A stretch of 64,000 nucleotides of DNA from contig NZ_PHUJ01000003.1 of NCBI RefSeq assembly GCF_002813375.1, positions 1,736,001 through 1,800,000 on the forward strand, written 5' to 3'. Shown piece by piece: positions 55,659 through 64,000 of the stretch. Position numbers and translations under genes: made by a program. Below the pieces are notes generated by a model. That model did no database searches. It worked only from the letters and a program-made list of their open reading frames with translations, and was not told where the DNA came from. The DNA comes from Pseudonocardia alni. Its GTDB lineage: Bacteria > Actinomycetota > Actinomycetes > Mycobacteriales > Pseudonocardiaceae. Position 1 is the stretch's first letter; each line of letters begins with the position of its first letter.

Positions 55659-56845
55659 AGCTGATCAAGTTGGGTGATGTCACCACAAAGATCGGTTCTG
55701 GCGCGACGCCCCGAGGAGGCGCTAACGTCTATCAACCTGAGGGGACCGCGTTTATCCGCTCTCAGAACGTGCTCGACAACAGGATGCGGCTAGACGAGCT
55801 GGCCCGCATTGATGATCAAGCTGCCAGCGCTCTTCGTGGAGTCACCGTCGAGGCGGGCGATGTGCTCCTCAACATCACGGGCGATTCCATTGCTCGGTGC
55901 TGCTTGATTGAGGAACGCGTGTTGCCGGCGCGGGTGAGCCAGCATGTCGCGATCATCCGGACTACCACTGCGATGGACTCCCGGTACCTGCAGCGCGTGC
56001 TTGTGAACCCGCCGATGAAGAACTACCTACTAGCGACGAGTGATGGCGGAACTCGCAACGCCCTGACCAAGGCCATGATCTCAACGCTTGAGGTGCCCTG
56101 CCCCCCAATCGCTGAGCAGCGGGCGATCGCGGAGGTTCTGGGGGCACTCGACGACAAGATCGTCGCCAACGAGTGTGCGGTAGGCATCGGCGAGAAGCTG
56201 GTCCGAGCGTTGTTCGACCGAGCGGCCAGAAATGGATCCCGGGAGCGGATCGACAAGGTGGCATCGCTCATCACCCGAGGTGTGACGCCGAAGTACGTCG
56301 AGTCTGACGGAATGACGGTCCTAAATCAGAAGTGCGTGCGCGGGCAGCGCGTGGAGTTGAGCCCTGCGCGAATGATGATGCCGCTAGAGTCTCGAAGAGA
56401 ACGAATTCTAAGACGAAATGATGTTCTGGTCAACTCTACTGGCTTCGGAACACTGGGACGCGCCGCACGTTGGACTCGGAGCGACTTGGAAGTCACCGTC
56501 GATTCGCACATCACGATCGTGCGCTTCGACGACAAGCTGACGGAGCCTGCCTGTGCTGGCGTCGGGCTGCTGGAACTCCAGAGTCAGATCGAGGCGCTGG
56601 CCGAAGGGAGCACCGGACAAACCGAATTGCGCCGGGACCTGCTCGGCGCTCTCGAACTACGCTTGGCGCCACCGGCGATGCAGGCCGAGCTCGGCCGACA
56701 ACTGCGCCAGTTCGATGACCTGGCACTGGCGCTGCGCACCGAAAACGATCGGCTTGCCGCGACCCGCGACGAGCTGCTGCCACCGCTCATGTCGGGCAAG
56801 ATCCGCGTTTCAGACGCGGAGAAGACCGTGGAGGCGGTGGTTTGA
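55655..56845 (+). CDS. hsdS: Type I restriction specificity subunit HsdS
   Basis: The 396-residue protein has two target-recognition domains, each followed by a conserved helical spacer: [20 protein letters not shown] in the middle and [20 protein letters not shown], then [20 protein letters not shown] at the end. These read the two halves of a bipartite site. It appears less G+C-rich than the neighbours, as is usual for exchanged specificity genes. It overlaps both hsdM and hsdR. Confidence 0.95.
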   Translation: MKLIKLGDVTTKIGSGATPRGGANVYQPEGTAFIRSQNVLDNRMRLDELARIDDQAASALRGVTVEAGDVLLNITGDSIARCCLIEERVLPARVSQHVAIIRTTTAMDSRYLQRVLVNPPMKNYLLATSDGGTRNALTKAMISTLEVPCPPIAEQRAIAEVLGALDDKIVANECAVGIGEKLVRALFDRAARNGSRERIDKVASLITRGVTPKYVESDGMTVLNQKCVRGQRVELSPARMMMPLESRRERILRRNDVLVNSTGFGTLGRAARWTRSDLEVTVDSHITIVRFDDKLTEPACAGVGLLELQSQIEALAEGSTGQTELRRDLLGALELRLAPPAMQAELGRQLRQFDDLALALRTENDRLAATRDELLPPLMSGKIRVSDAEKTVEAVV

Positions 56846-59800
56846 TGGTCAGCGAGGCGGAGTGGGAGACAATTGCGCTCGACCGGCTCGCCGAGCACGG
56901 ATGGGAATCGGTCGCCGGCGCGGCAGTCGCGCCGGGAGCCGAGGGCGGTCGGGACTCCTGGGCCGACATCGTGCTGCGCGGACGGCTTCTGGCGGCGATG
57001 CGGCGGCTGAACCCGCTGGTGCCAGCCGAGTACCTGGAGCAGGCGCTCGCGGAGGTCGTGGCTCCGAAGTCACAGGACGCGATCGCGGAGAACGCTCGGC
57101 TGCACGAGATTCTCGTGCACGGCTATCGCGGGATTTCCTACGTCGACACCGACGGCATCGAGCAGAACCCGACAATCTGGCTGATCGGGCACCGGGTCGA
57201 GGACAATGAGTATTTGGCCGTCAACCAGGTGACGATCCGCTCGGCAGAGGTCGAGCGGCGCTTCGACATCGTCGCCTACTGCAACGGGCTGCCGCTCGCG
57301 ATCGTCGAACTGAAGAAGGCTGGATCCGAGCAGGCTGACACCGCCTCGGCGCATGCGCAGCTCCAAACGTACCTGCGCGAGTTCGGCATGGCCTTCCGGT
57401 TCTGTGTGCTCACCGTGATCAGCGACGGCATCACCGCGCGATATGGCACGCCGTTCACCCCGCTCAACCACTACTCGCCATGGAACGTCGACGACGACGG
57501 CGAGCCGGTCAAGCTCGGTAGCGACGCCGACGACCTCAGCGTGGACGTCGAGCTGGAGTGTCTGATCGACGGGCTGTTCAACCAGGAGCGCTTCCTCCAG
57601 TTGCAGCGCAACTTTGTCGCCTTCGACGAGGGCGCGGACGGCTACGCGAAGCGAATCGCGAAGCCTCACCAGTACTTCGCGGTCACCAAGGCCGTGGGGT
57701 CCACCGTCGACGCGGCGGAGAGCAACGGCAGGGCCGGCGTCGTCTGGCATACCCAGGGCTCGGGCAAGTCCATGGAGATGGAGCTCTACGCGCATCTGGT
57801 CAGCGCCCAGCCGAAGCTGAAGAATCCAACGCTCGTCGTGGTGACCGACCGCACCGAGCTGGACAGCCAGCTGTTCGAGACCTTCGCCCGTTCCCGGCTG
57901 CTCGCCGAGACTCCGGTCAAGGTGACCACGCGGGGGCAGCTCCGAGACGAGCTGAGCAATCGCGCCACCGGCGGCATCTACTTCACGACGCTGCAGAAGT
58001 TCTCCCTCACCGACGCCGAACGGGAGGCCGGCCGGGACCACCCGCTGCTCTCGGGCCGTCGCAATATCATCGTCGTCGTCGACGAGGCTCACCGAAGCCA
58101 TTACGACGATCTGGACGGCTACGCCCGGCACATCCGTGACGCGCTGCCGAACGCGGCGTTCCTGGCCTTCACGGGCACCCCAATCTCCTTCGCCGACCGC
58201 AACACACAGGAGGTGTTCGGGGCCGTCATCGACACCTACGACCTCACCCGGGCCGTGGCCGACGGCGCGACGGTGCCGGTGTACTTCGAGCCGCGGCTGA
58301 TCGCCATCCAGCTGTCCGGTGAGGTCACCGAGGACCAGCTCGACGCGTCCGCGGACGAGGCGACCCTCGGCCTGGACGACGTCGAGCGGTCCCGGATCGA
58401 GAAGTCCGTCGCGGTGATCAACGCGCTCTACGGGGCACCGGCGCGGCTCGGCGCGCTCGCCGCGGACATCTTGCAGCACTGGGACCAGCGCACCGCGGCG
58501 ATGCGGCCCTTCGTCACGGTGCCCGGGAAGGCGCTCATCGTCGGCGGCACCCGGGAGATCTGCGCCCATCTGTACGAGGAGATCATCAAGCTGCGCCCGA
58601 AGTGGCATGCCGACGCGGTTGACACGGGCGCAATCAAGGTCGTGTACTCCGGCTCCGCGGCCGACACGGGCCTGGTCGCCAAACACGTGCGCCGCGACGC
58701 GCAGACCAAGGTGATCCAGTCTCGGCTCAAGGATCCCGACGACGAGCTGCAGATCGTCATCGTTAAGGACATGATGCTCACCGGCTTCGACGCTCCACCC
58801 CTGCACACCCTCTACCTGGACCGGCCGCTCAAGGGCGCGCTGCTCATGCAGACCCTCGCCCGGGTCAACCGGACGTTTCGCGGCAAGCCGGACGGGCTGC
58901 TGGTGGCCTACGCCCCGCTTGCGGACAATCTCAATGCGGCGCTTGCCGAGTACACCGCGACCGACCAGACACAGCGGCCGGTCGGCCGCGACGTCGACGA
59001 GGCGGCCGCGCTCGCGCGAACGCTCATCGAGACACTCGACGCGATCTGCTCTGGCTATCCCTGGCGGCAGCAGCTGCGCGGTGATCCGAAGAGCTGGATT
59101 AAGGCGGCTGTGGGGCTCACCAACTACCTGCGCTCCCCGGCGACGCCCGGCAACCAGCCGACCGACGGGGAGGAGACGCTCGGGCAGCGCTTCCGGAAGC
59201 TGGCCAACCAGCTCGCCCGGGCCTGGGCGCTGGCGGCCGGCAGCGAGACCCTCGCGGACCTGCGTGCGACAGCGAAGTTCTACGAAGAGGTCCGCGTCTG
59301 GATGGCGAAGTTCGACGCCCAGGAACGGCAGGCCTCCGGGCGGCCGGTCCCCGAGGAGATCCAGCGCCTCCTCGCCGGCCTCGTCGCCTCCTCGACCGCA
59401 ACCGGTGAGATCGTCGACATCTACAAGGCGGCCGGCATGCCCAAGCCGTCGCTTTCGGATCTGGGACCCGAGTTCACGATCCGGGCGCAGGAGGCGGAGA
59501 ACCCGCATCTCGCCATCGAAGCGCTGCGGGACCTACTCACCGAGGAGTCAGCCGCCGTCACCCGCAACAACCTCGTGCGGCAGCGCGCCTTCTCCGAGCG
59601 GATCAAGGAGCTGATGAACAAGTACACGAACCAGCAGCTCACTTCCGCCGAGGTCATTGCGGAGCTGGTCGAAATGGCAAAGGAGGTCGCCGCCGAAGGC
59701 AACCGCGGCCAGGACTTCACCCCGCCGCTGTCCGACGACGAGCTGGCCTTCTACGACGCGGTGAGCACCAACGGATCAGCTGTCGCGTTACAGGGGGAGG

Positions 59801-60012
59801 AGGTCCTGGCCAAGATAGCCCGCGAGTTGGTCGCGGTCATGCGCCGGGACATCAAGACCGACTGGATGGTTCGCGACGACGTGCGTGCGAAGCTCCGGTC
59901 CTCGATTAAACGGCTGCTCGTCAAGTACAAGTATCCGCCGGACAAGCAGCCCGACGCCATTCGACTCGTGATCGAGCAGATGGAAGCGATGGCACCGCGG
60001 TTCGCGGCGTGA
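56845..60012 (+). CDS. hsdR: Type I restriction endonuclease subunit HsdR
   Basis: The 1055-residue protein has the PD-(D/E)XK nuclease core Asp141 (RRFDIVAYC), Glu155-x-Lys157 (AIVELKKAG), the Walker A motif QGSGKS (about 304-309), the DEAH box VVDEAHRSHYDD (Asp413) and FTGTPIS of the SF2 translocase, and a C-terminal helical region. It translocates DNA and cleaves unmethylated DNA far from the site. ATG 56845 overlaps the hsdS stop (TGATG). All subunits look intact. Confidence 0.96.
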   Translation: MVSEAEWETIALDRLAEHGWESVAGAAVAPGAEGGRDSWADIVLRGRLLAAMRRLNPLVPAEYLEQALAEVVAPKSQDAIAENARLHEILVHGYRGISYVDTDGIEQNPTIWLIGHRVEDNEYLAVNQVTIRSAEVERRFDIVAYCNGLPLAIVELKKAGSEQADTASAHAQLQTYLREFGMAFRFCVLTVISDGITARYGTPFTPLNHYSPWNVDDDGEPVKLGSDADDLSVDVELECLIDGLFNQERFLQLQRNFVAFDEGADGYAKRIAKPHQYFAVTKAVGSTVDAAESNGRAGVVWHTQGSGKSMEMELYAHLVSAQPKLKNPTLVVVTDRTELDSQLFETFARSRLLAETPVKVTTRGQLRDELSNRATGGIYFTTLQKFSLTDAEREAGRDHPLLSGRRNIIVVVDEAHRSHYDDLDGYARHIRDALPNAAFLAFTGTPISFADRNTQEVFGAVIDTYDLTRAVADGATVPVYFEPRLIAIQLSGEVTEDQLDASADEATLGLDDVERSRIEKSVAVINALYGAPARLGALAADILQHWDQRTAAMRPFVTVPGKALIVGGTREICAHLYEEIIKLRPKWHADAVDTGAIKVVYSGSAADTGLVAKHVRRDAQTKVIQSRLKDPDDELQIVIVKDMMLTGFDAPPLHTLYLDRPLKGALLMQTLARVNRTFRGKPDGLLVAYAPLADNLNAALAEYTATDQTQRPVGRDVDEAAALARTLIETLDAICSGYPWRQQLRGDPKSWIKAAVGLTNYLRSPATPGNQPTDGEETLGQRFRKLANQLARAWALAAGSETLADLRATAKFYEEVRVWMAKFDAQERQASGRPVPEEIQRLLAGLVASSTATGEIVDIYKAAGMPKPSLSDLGPEFTIRAQEAENPHLAIEALRDLLTEESAAVTRNNLVRQRAFSERIKELMNKYTNQQLTSAEVIAELVEMAKEVAAEGNRGQDFTPPLSDDELAFYDAVSTNGSAVALQGEEVLAKIARELVAVMRRDIKTDWMVRDDVRAKLRSSIKRLLVKYKYPPDKQPDAIRLVIEQMEAMAPRFAA

Positions 60013-60247
60013 GGCGGCCGGAGCGAGCTTGTCGCCGACTGAACAACACGTTGTCTGCTCAAGAGGGTGCCGGAGGTCCGCGCGTTCATGTGAGCCAGAG
60101 TGGGCTCACCACCGTCAGATCGGTCGTCGCAGCGCTCGCGGATGCCATTTCCAAGCTGTGGTCGATCAAAAAGGTTCGTGAACGCCCCCGGGAGGGGTTG
60201 TTCAAGCTTCCGAGAACTGTCGGGGGGCTGTCGCAGACTCTGCTGAC

Positions 60248-60922
60248 GTGGAGATGACCGAGCAGCAGTTGGTGGACGAGCTGGAGAACATCGCCGTCGC
60301 GACGACCGACACGATGCTGGCCGAGGGCGGGTTCATACCGCCCCCGACGATGCACATGCTCTGCGAGGACCTGGGTCGTCATCCGTACGCGGGTTACGTC
60401 CGCACGCGGCCGTTCTACCCGGGCGACGACGCGCACACGGCCGTCGAGGCCCTCGGCGTCGTCGCATCGTTCGCGAACGCCTCGCGGCTGGTGCTGGCCT
60501 GGGAGCAGGCGGACCTACAGATCGCGTTGCAGCGCCCCGGCGAGCTACTACCGACGGGGCTCGTCCTGGTCGACGTGCCGCGGGTCGGTGAGCACGTCGT
60601 GCGGTGGAACCCGGCCGAGCTGGTGCAGACCGGGACCCGCGCGGACGGCTGTCCGGTCGTCACGGCGTCGTGGGGTCCGACGCAGCGGATCCCGGGCGGC
60701 CGGCTACCGGCGCCGGTGGCCGCGGCCTTGGAGCTGTGGCGGTCCCCGCGGGCGTGGTCGGCTGTGGAGATCGCCGAGGCGTACCTCGACATCGAGGACG
60801 ACGGCTATCACATGGCGTGGCCGGTGCGCCCCGACGACGAGCCGCCGCAGCGGTGGCCGCTGTGGCGGGCCGTCGTCGAGGCGATCGTGACCGATCCGGG
60901 TCAGCCCCAGCGGTCGGCGTAG
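60248..60922 (+). CDS. Hypothetical protein of the island
   Basis: The 224-residue acidic protein (GTG 60248 or ATG 60254) reads ELENIAVATTDTMLAEGGFI, VRWNPAELVQTGTRADGCPV and DIEDDGYHMAWPVRPDDEPP. No family is recognised; proteins of this kind sit beside conjugation genes in actinobacterial elements. It is in the same orientation as hsdR but 235 bp away, and its last 22 bp overlap the 3' end of the relaxase-helicase gene on the other strand. It may have a role in the element. Confidence 0.65.
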   Translation: MEMTEQQLVDELENIAVATTDTMLAEGGFIPPPTMHMLCEDLGRHPYAGYVRTRPFYPGDDAHTAVEALGVVASFANASRLVLAWEQADLQIALQRPGELLPTGLVLVDVPRVGEHVVRWNPAELVQTGTRADGCPVVTASWGPTQRIPGGRLPAPVAAALELWRSPRAWSAVEIAEAYLDIEDDGYHMAWPVRPDDEPPQRWPLWRAVVEAIVTDPGQPQRSA

Positions 60923-63900
60923 TCGTCCTCGCCGTCCCCGACCTCGTCGGCGTATGGGTCGTTGCGGGCGTGGTCGACGTCGCGGGCCTCGGAGGTGTCG
61001 AGGCCGGCCTCGTAGACCTCCTGGGCCTGGATCTCGTCAAGGGCCCGACGGGCGCGGGTGACGGAGTGCTCGGACTCGGCGGTGGTCGGCACACGGACGT
61101 CGTCCTCGTGCCGTTCCCGCGGCTGGGTCGCGGCGGTCTCGCGCAGGTCGGGGACCGCGGTCTCCAGGACCGGGCCGTCGTCGAGCGTATGGGACTCATC
61201 GACGGTGTCGTCGAGGTCGTGCTCGGTGATCGGGCGGTGCTCGTCCTCAGCGCGCATGGCCTCGTCGTGAGCGGTAAGCCACTCGTCGGCGGTGACCCGC
61301 TCATCGGGAGTGTCGCGGTCGCTGTTGCGGTGCGCGAGCGCGATCACCGCCCGGTCGTGCTTGTCCCGATCGACGGCGGTCCGCAGCAGCCAACGCCCGC
61401 GGGCGGCCTCAACCTCCTCCAGCTCGCCGGTGCGCCGGTCCAGCTCGGCGGCCAGGGAGGCAGCTCCGTCGGCGGCCTGGTGCAGCTCGGCGGCGCGGGC
61501 CGGGTCCGTGGCTGCGTCGGCTTCGGCGCGGTGCAGGGTGGCGGCGCCGCGGTGGTGCTCGGCAGCCTGGCGGGTCCCGGCGAGTTCGTTGGCGACGTAA
61601 CGGGGCGCCCACGCCTGCTGACGCTCGTAGGCGCGCACGCGCATCCTCAGCGCGCCGTCGGACAGCTCGAACTCCTCCCGGTCCGCGCGGGGCCGGCCCA
61701 GCGCCTCCCACCCGGCGCAGTAGGCCGCGTGGTGCTCCACCATTCCGGGCTTCGGTGCGGCGCCGAGCACGTCGAGGGCCTCGGCGGGGCCGGCCTCGGT
61801 CGCGTCGATGTCCTCGCGGCCGGTCAGAGCGCGGCAGGCAGCGACGGCGCCGGCCCTGCGCTCCCACTCCGTGCGGGCCTCGGCCGCGTCCCGGTCGGGC
61901 ACCTCACCGAGCAGCTCGGTCGCCCAGCTCGGCGGCCCGGCCGCGGCCGCGGCGCCGAGCTCGGCGGTGCGCTGGTCGAGGTGCTCGGCGAGCCGGTCGA
62001 GGTAGCGGGTCATCTGCGGGTCGTCGAGGTGCGGGACCCGATCGGCCCAGGTGCCGACGTCGGGTTCGAACCGCTGCCGGTCGCGTAGACGGGCGTGGAT
62101 GACGTTGGTGAGATTGCGGGCGCCGGTGAGTGGCTGGCCGGTGATCGTAGCGTGCAACGCGGCGTAGGGGTCGGTGCCGGAGACCTCGGCACGGCGCAGC
62201 ACGCGGGTCAGCGAGGTGGAGGCGTCCTCGGCGGCGAGCTGGTCGCGCTGCTCGACGGTCAGGACTCCGGTGTCGGTGAGCCGGTCCAGCCACGCGCTCG
62301 TGCGGCGGACCGACGCCTGGTGGGCGGCGTCGGCGAACAGCTCGGCCGCGACGGGAATCGACTCGGCCCACTGGGCGGAGTCCTCGGCGATGGTCAGGGC
62401 GGAGCGGTCCGGTTCGGCCAGCTCCAATGCGGTCGTCAGGACGGCCTTCGGGGAGCGGTGCAGCTGGTGGTCCCGGCCGCCGTCCGCGGCGTCGGGCAGC
62501 TCGGTCACGGTGGCGACGTAGGCGGTGTTGGCGTCGGTCCCGCGGGTCATCCCGACCAGGGCGGCGGCTTGGTCGGTCCGGTCGGTGACCACCGAGTGGC
62601 AGGTCGTCACCGTGGCGCCCTGCCCGCAGTAGCGGGTCCCCGCGTAACCCAGGGCCAGGTCGTCGGCGACGAACCGGGGCGAGAGCACCATCCGCTCCCC
62701 CGCCTCGTCGCCGTCGCGGCTGAGGTCGGTGGTGACGTCCAGGCCGCCGTCATCGCGGACCCCGACGACGCGGAAGCGTTCCCGGGTGTGCGGGGCGCGG
62801 ATGTTGCCCTCGAACCCGGCAAGGTCGTGGCCGATCGCACGGGCCTCCACGACGTCACCGACCCCGGCGTAAGCGCCGGTGCGGCCCAGCCGCACCCCGG
62901 ACTCGGTAACCAGGCCGAGGTCGACCAGCTGCGCGCGCAACTCGGAGGAGAGCCGGTCGGCCTGGTCGTTGGTGTCGACCAGCAGCAGCGACGCCTTCCC
63001 GGCCAGGGTGTCGGCCAGCCACGCCCGCGCCGCCGAGGCCTCGGCCGCATCCCGCGGGCCGCAGTCGATCAGACGGCCGTGGCGGTGGTACTCGTCGAGC
63101 ACCGTGGTGTCGCCCTCGCGCAGCCGTAGCGATGCCTCGCGTTCCCATGCGTGGGTGAAGCGGCGGGCCTCGTTGAGCTCGTAGCGCGCCCCGCCCGCCC
63201 GCGAGATCAGATCCATGCCGCCGCCGGCGCCGATCGCGGCGAGCTGGCGCGGATCCCCGACCAGCAACAGCTTCGCCCCCGCCGCATCCACATGGCCGTG
63301 GATGGCGGCCAGGGCGGGGGTGTCGGTCATCGCCGACTCGTCCACCACCACGATGTCCCCGGAGTGCAGCCGAAACCCCAGATCCGCGTCGTCGCGGGGG
63401 CGGCCGGCGGTGAGCCGGTCCTGGGTCGCGAGCCACGCGGCGATGTTGCGCGCGGTCAGGCCCTGCTCGGCCAGCACCGTCGTTGCCGCCTGCGCGGTAG
63501 CGAGCCCGAACACCCGCCGCGGCGGACCACCGCTGGTCAGGTCGGGGGCGGTCCAGGCCCGCGCCATCATCCCGACGGTGAACGACTTCCCCGTCCCGGG
63601 CGGGCCGACCAGGGTCTCGACCCGAGCCCCGGACCCGAGGATGCCGTGGACGGCGGCCTCCTGCGCGGCCCCGAGCCGGGTGCCGTTCGCGGCCAGTCCG
63701 GTCAGGAACCGGTCGATCACGGCGTCGGGCAGGCGCTCGCCGTCGTGACGCCCGGCAGCACCGGCGAGGATCCGCTCGGTGTGGACGTGCCCGGTCGTCG
63801 CGTAGAGAGTGGCGCCGGGGGCCTCGAACGCGGAGTCGCCGTTGGCGAGCTTGTACTCATCCGGCAGGACGTCGGCCGCGGGGCGCTTGGTCTGCACACT

Positions 63901-64000
63901 GGCGAGGTCGGCAGTCATGGCCTCGTCGGCGAGGACATCGAGGAGCTTCGCGATCTGCGCGCCGTCGCTGATCCCGAGGTGGTCGGGCAGCGCACTGTTC
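60901..64000 (-). CDS. TraA/MobF-type relaxase-helicase, N-terminus outside window
   Basis: More than 1030 residues are visible and the frame stays open to the right edge, so the N-terminal relaxase domain lies outside. The visible part has an SF1 helicase domain: TLVGPPGTGKSFTV, VVVDESAMTD (Walker B), KLLLVGDPRQLAAIGAGGG, and the long C-terminal helical region. Such proteins nick and unwind conjugative DNA. This supports an integrative or plasmid-derived origin for the DNA from about 49.9 kb onward. Family assignment is inferred from the helicase part only. Confidence 0.82.
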   Translation of the reverse strand, partial: NSALPDHLGISDGAQIAKLLDVLADEAMTADLASVQTKRPAADVLPDEYKLANGDSAFEAPGATLYATTGHVHTERILAGAAGRHDGERLPDAVIDRFLTGLAANGTRLGAAQEAAVHGILGSGARVETLVGPPGTGKSFTVGMMARAWTAPDLTSGGPPRRVFGLATAQAATTVLAEQGLTARNIAAWLATQDRLTAGRPRDDADLGFRLHSGDIVVVDESAMTDTPALAAIHGHVDAAGAKLLLVGDPRQLAAIGAGGGMDLISRAGGARYELNEARRFTHAWEREASLRLREGDTTVLDEYHRHGRLIDCGPRDAAEASAARAWLADTLAGKASLLLVDTNDQADRLSSELRAQLVDLGLVTESGVRLGRTGAYAGVGDVVEARAIGHDLAGFEGNIRAPHTRERFRVVGVRDDGGLDVTTDLSRDGDEAGERMVLSPRFVADDLALGYAGTRYCGQGATVTTCHSVVTDRTDQAAALVGMTRGTDANTAYVATVTELPDAADGGRDHQLHRSPKAVLTTALELAEPDRSALTIAEDSAQWAESIPVAAELFADAAHQASVRRTSAWLDRLTDTGVLTVEQRDQLAAEDASTSLTRVLRRAEVSGTDPYAALHATITGQPLTGARNLTNVIHARLRDRQRFEPDVGTWADRVPHLDDPQMTRYLDRLAEHLDQRTAELGAAAAAGPPSWATELLGEVPDRDAAEARTEWERRAGAVAACRALTGREDIDATEAGPAEALDVLGAAPKPGMVEHHAAYCAGWEALGRPRADREEFELSDGALRMRVRAYERQQAWAPRYVANELAGTRQAAEHHRGAATLHRAEADAATDPARAAELHQAADGAASLAAELDRRTGELEEVEAARGRWLLRTAVDRDKHDRAVIALAHRNSDRDTPDERVTADEWLTAHDEAMRAEDEHRPITEHDLDDTVDESHTLDDGPVLETAVPDLRETAATQPRERHEDDVRVPTTAESEHSVTRARRALDEIQAQEVYEAGLDTSEARDVDHARNDPYADEVGDGEDDYADRWG

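Noticed and set aside
62061..62085. TTCGAAC sequence resembling a tRNA T-loop
   Set aside because: It lies inside the relaxase-helicase coding sequence and has no T-stem or acceptor pairing.

Overview
The window is high-GC DNA, probably low 70s percent G+C by eye. It has many GTG and TTG starts, frequent ATGA/GTGA stop-start overlaps, and many TetR, IclR and GntR regulators, CoA-transferases and acyl-CoA enzymes. This fits an actinomycete. Pseudonocardiaceae, perhaps Pseudonocardia, is my best guess, from gene style only.

Layout. 1-4.0 kb: the end of an acyl-CoA degradation operon (acyl-CoA dehydrogenase, acyl-CoA ligase, SMP-30 lactonase, tandem-TetR regulator). 4.2-15.8 kb: a GAF-ANTAR regulator, a secreted S33 peptidase with a divergent TetR gene and a palindromic operator, a second TetR gene facing an F420-linked redox operon with two matching operators, a GntR-TetR fusion regulator, and a GPP34/flavoprotein/membrane-protein operon. 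16.0-19.6 kb: an envelope-stress locus (CsbD, ECF sigma factor, zinc-finger anti-sigma/Asp23 fusion, GlsB-like protein, STAS antagonist) next to a decayed aquaporin gene. 19.9-22.0 kb: an IS256 relic and a GT39-type glycosyltransferase with a small coupled leader ORF.

22.6-34.3 kb is a catabolic locus. An IclR regulator heads a leftward run (CoA-transferase, CoA-ester lyase, cyclase-family hydrolase, MmgE/PrpD, MFS transporter, second MmgE/PrpD, Asp/Glu racemase) and diverges from a flavoprotein and a dihydropyrimidinase-like amidohydrolase. Three copies of a 17-bp palindrome (GTWCCG-N5-CGGAAC) sit at its promoter regions, which predicts a closed regulon for an unknown, probably cyclic-amide or imide-derived, dicarboxylate. 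34.9-36.3 kb holds decayed IS3 and IS30 pieces.

36.8-48.8 kb is a second catabolic locus. A leftward eight-gene run (methylacyl-CoA racemase, acyl-CoA dehydrogenase, CoA-transferase, zinc alcohol dehydrogenase, GH88-like protein, GAF histidine kinase, LuxR response regulator, MHS transporter) diverges from an aldehyde dehydrogenase and a third CoA-transferase. The GH88-like protein lacks one of the two expected catalytic aspartates.

From about 48.9 kb to the right edge the DNA looks like an accreted genomic island: an integrase pseudogene fused to the end of a broken SDR gene, the 3' half of a tRNA-Val(TAC) gene as an attachment-site scar, a frameshifted coiled-coil/nuclease-like gene, a four-gene type I restriction-modification operon led by an HTH/methylase-like protein without a visible catalytic motif, and a TraA/MobF-type relaxase-helicase that runs off the window.
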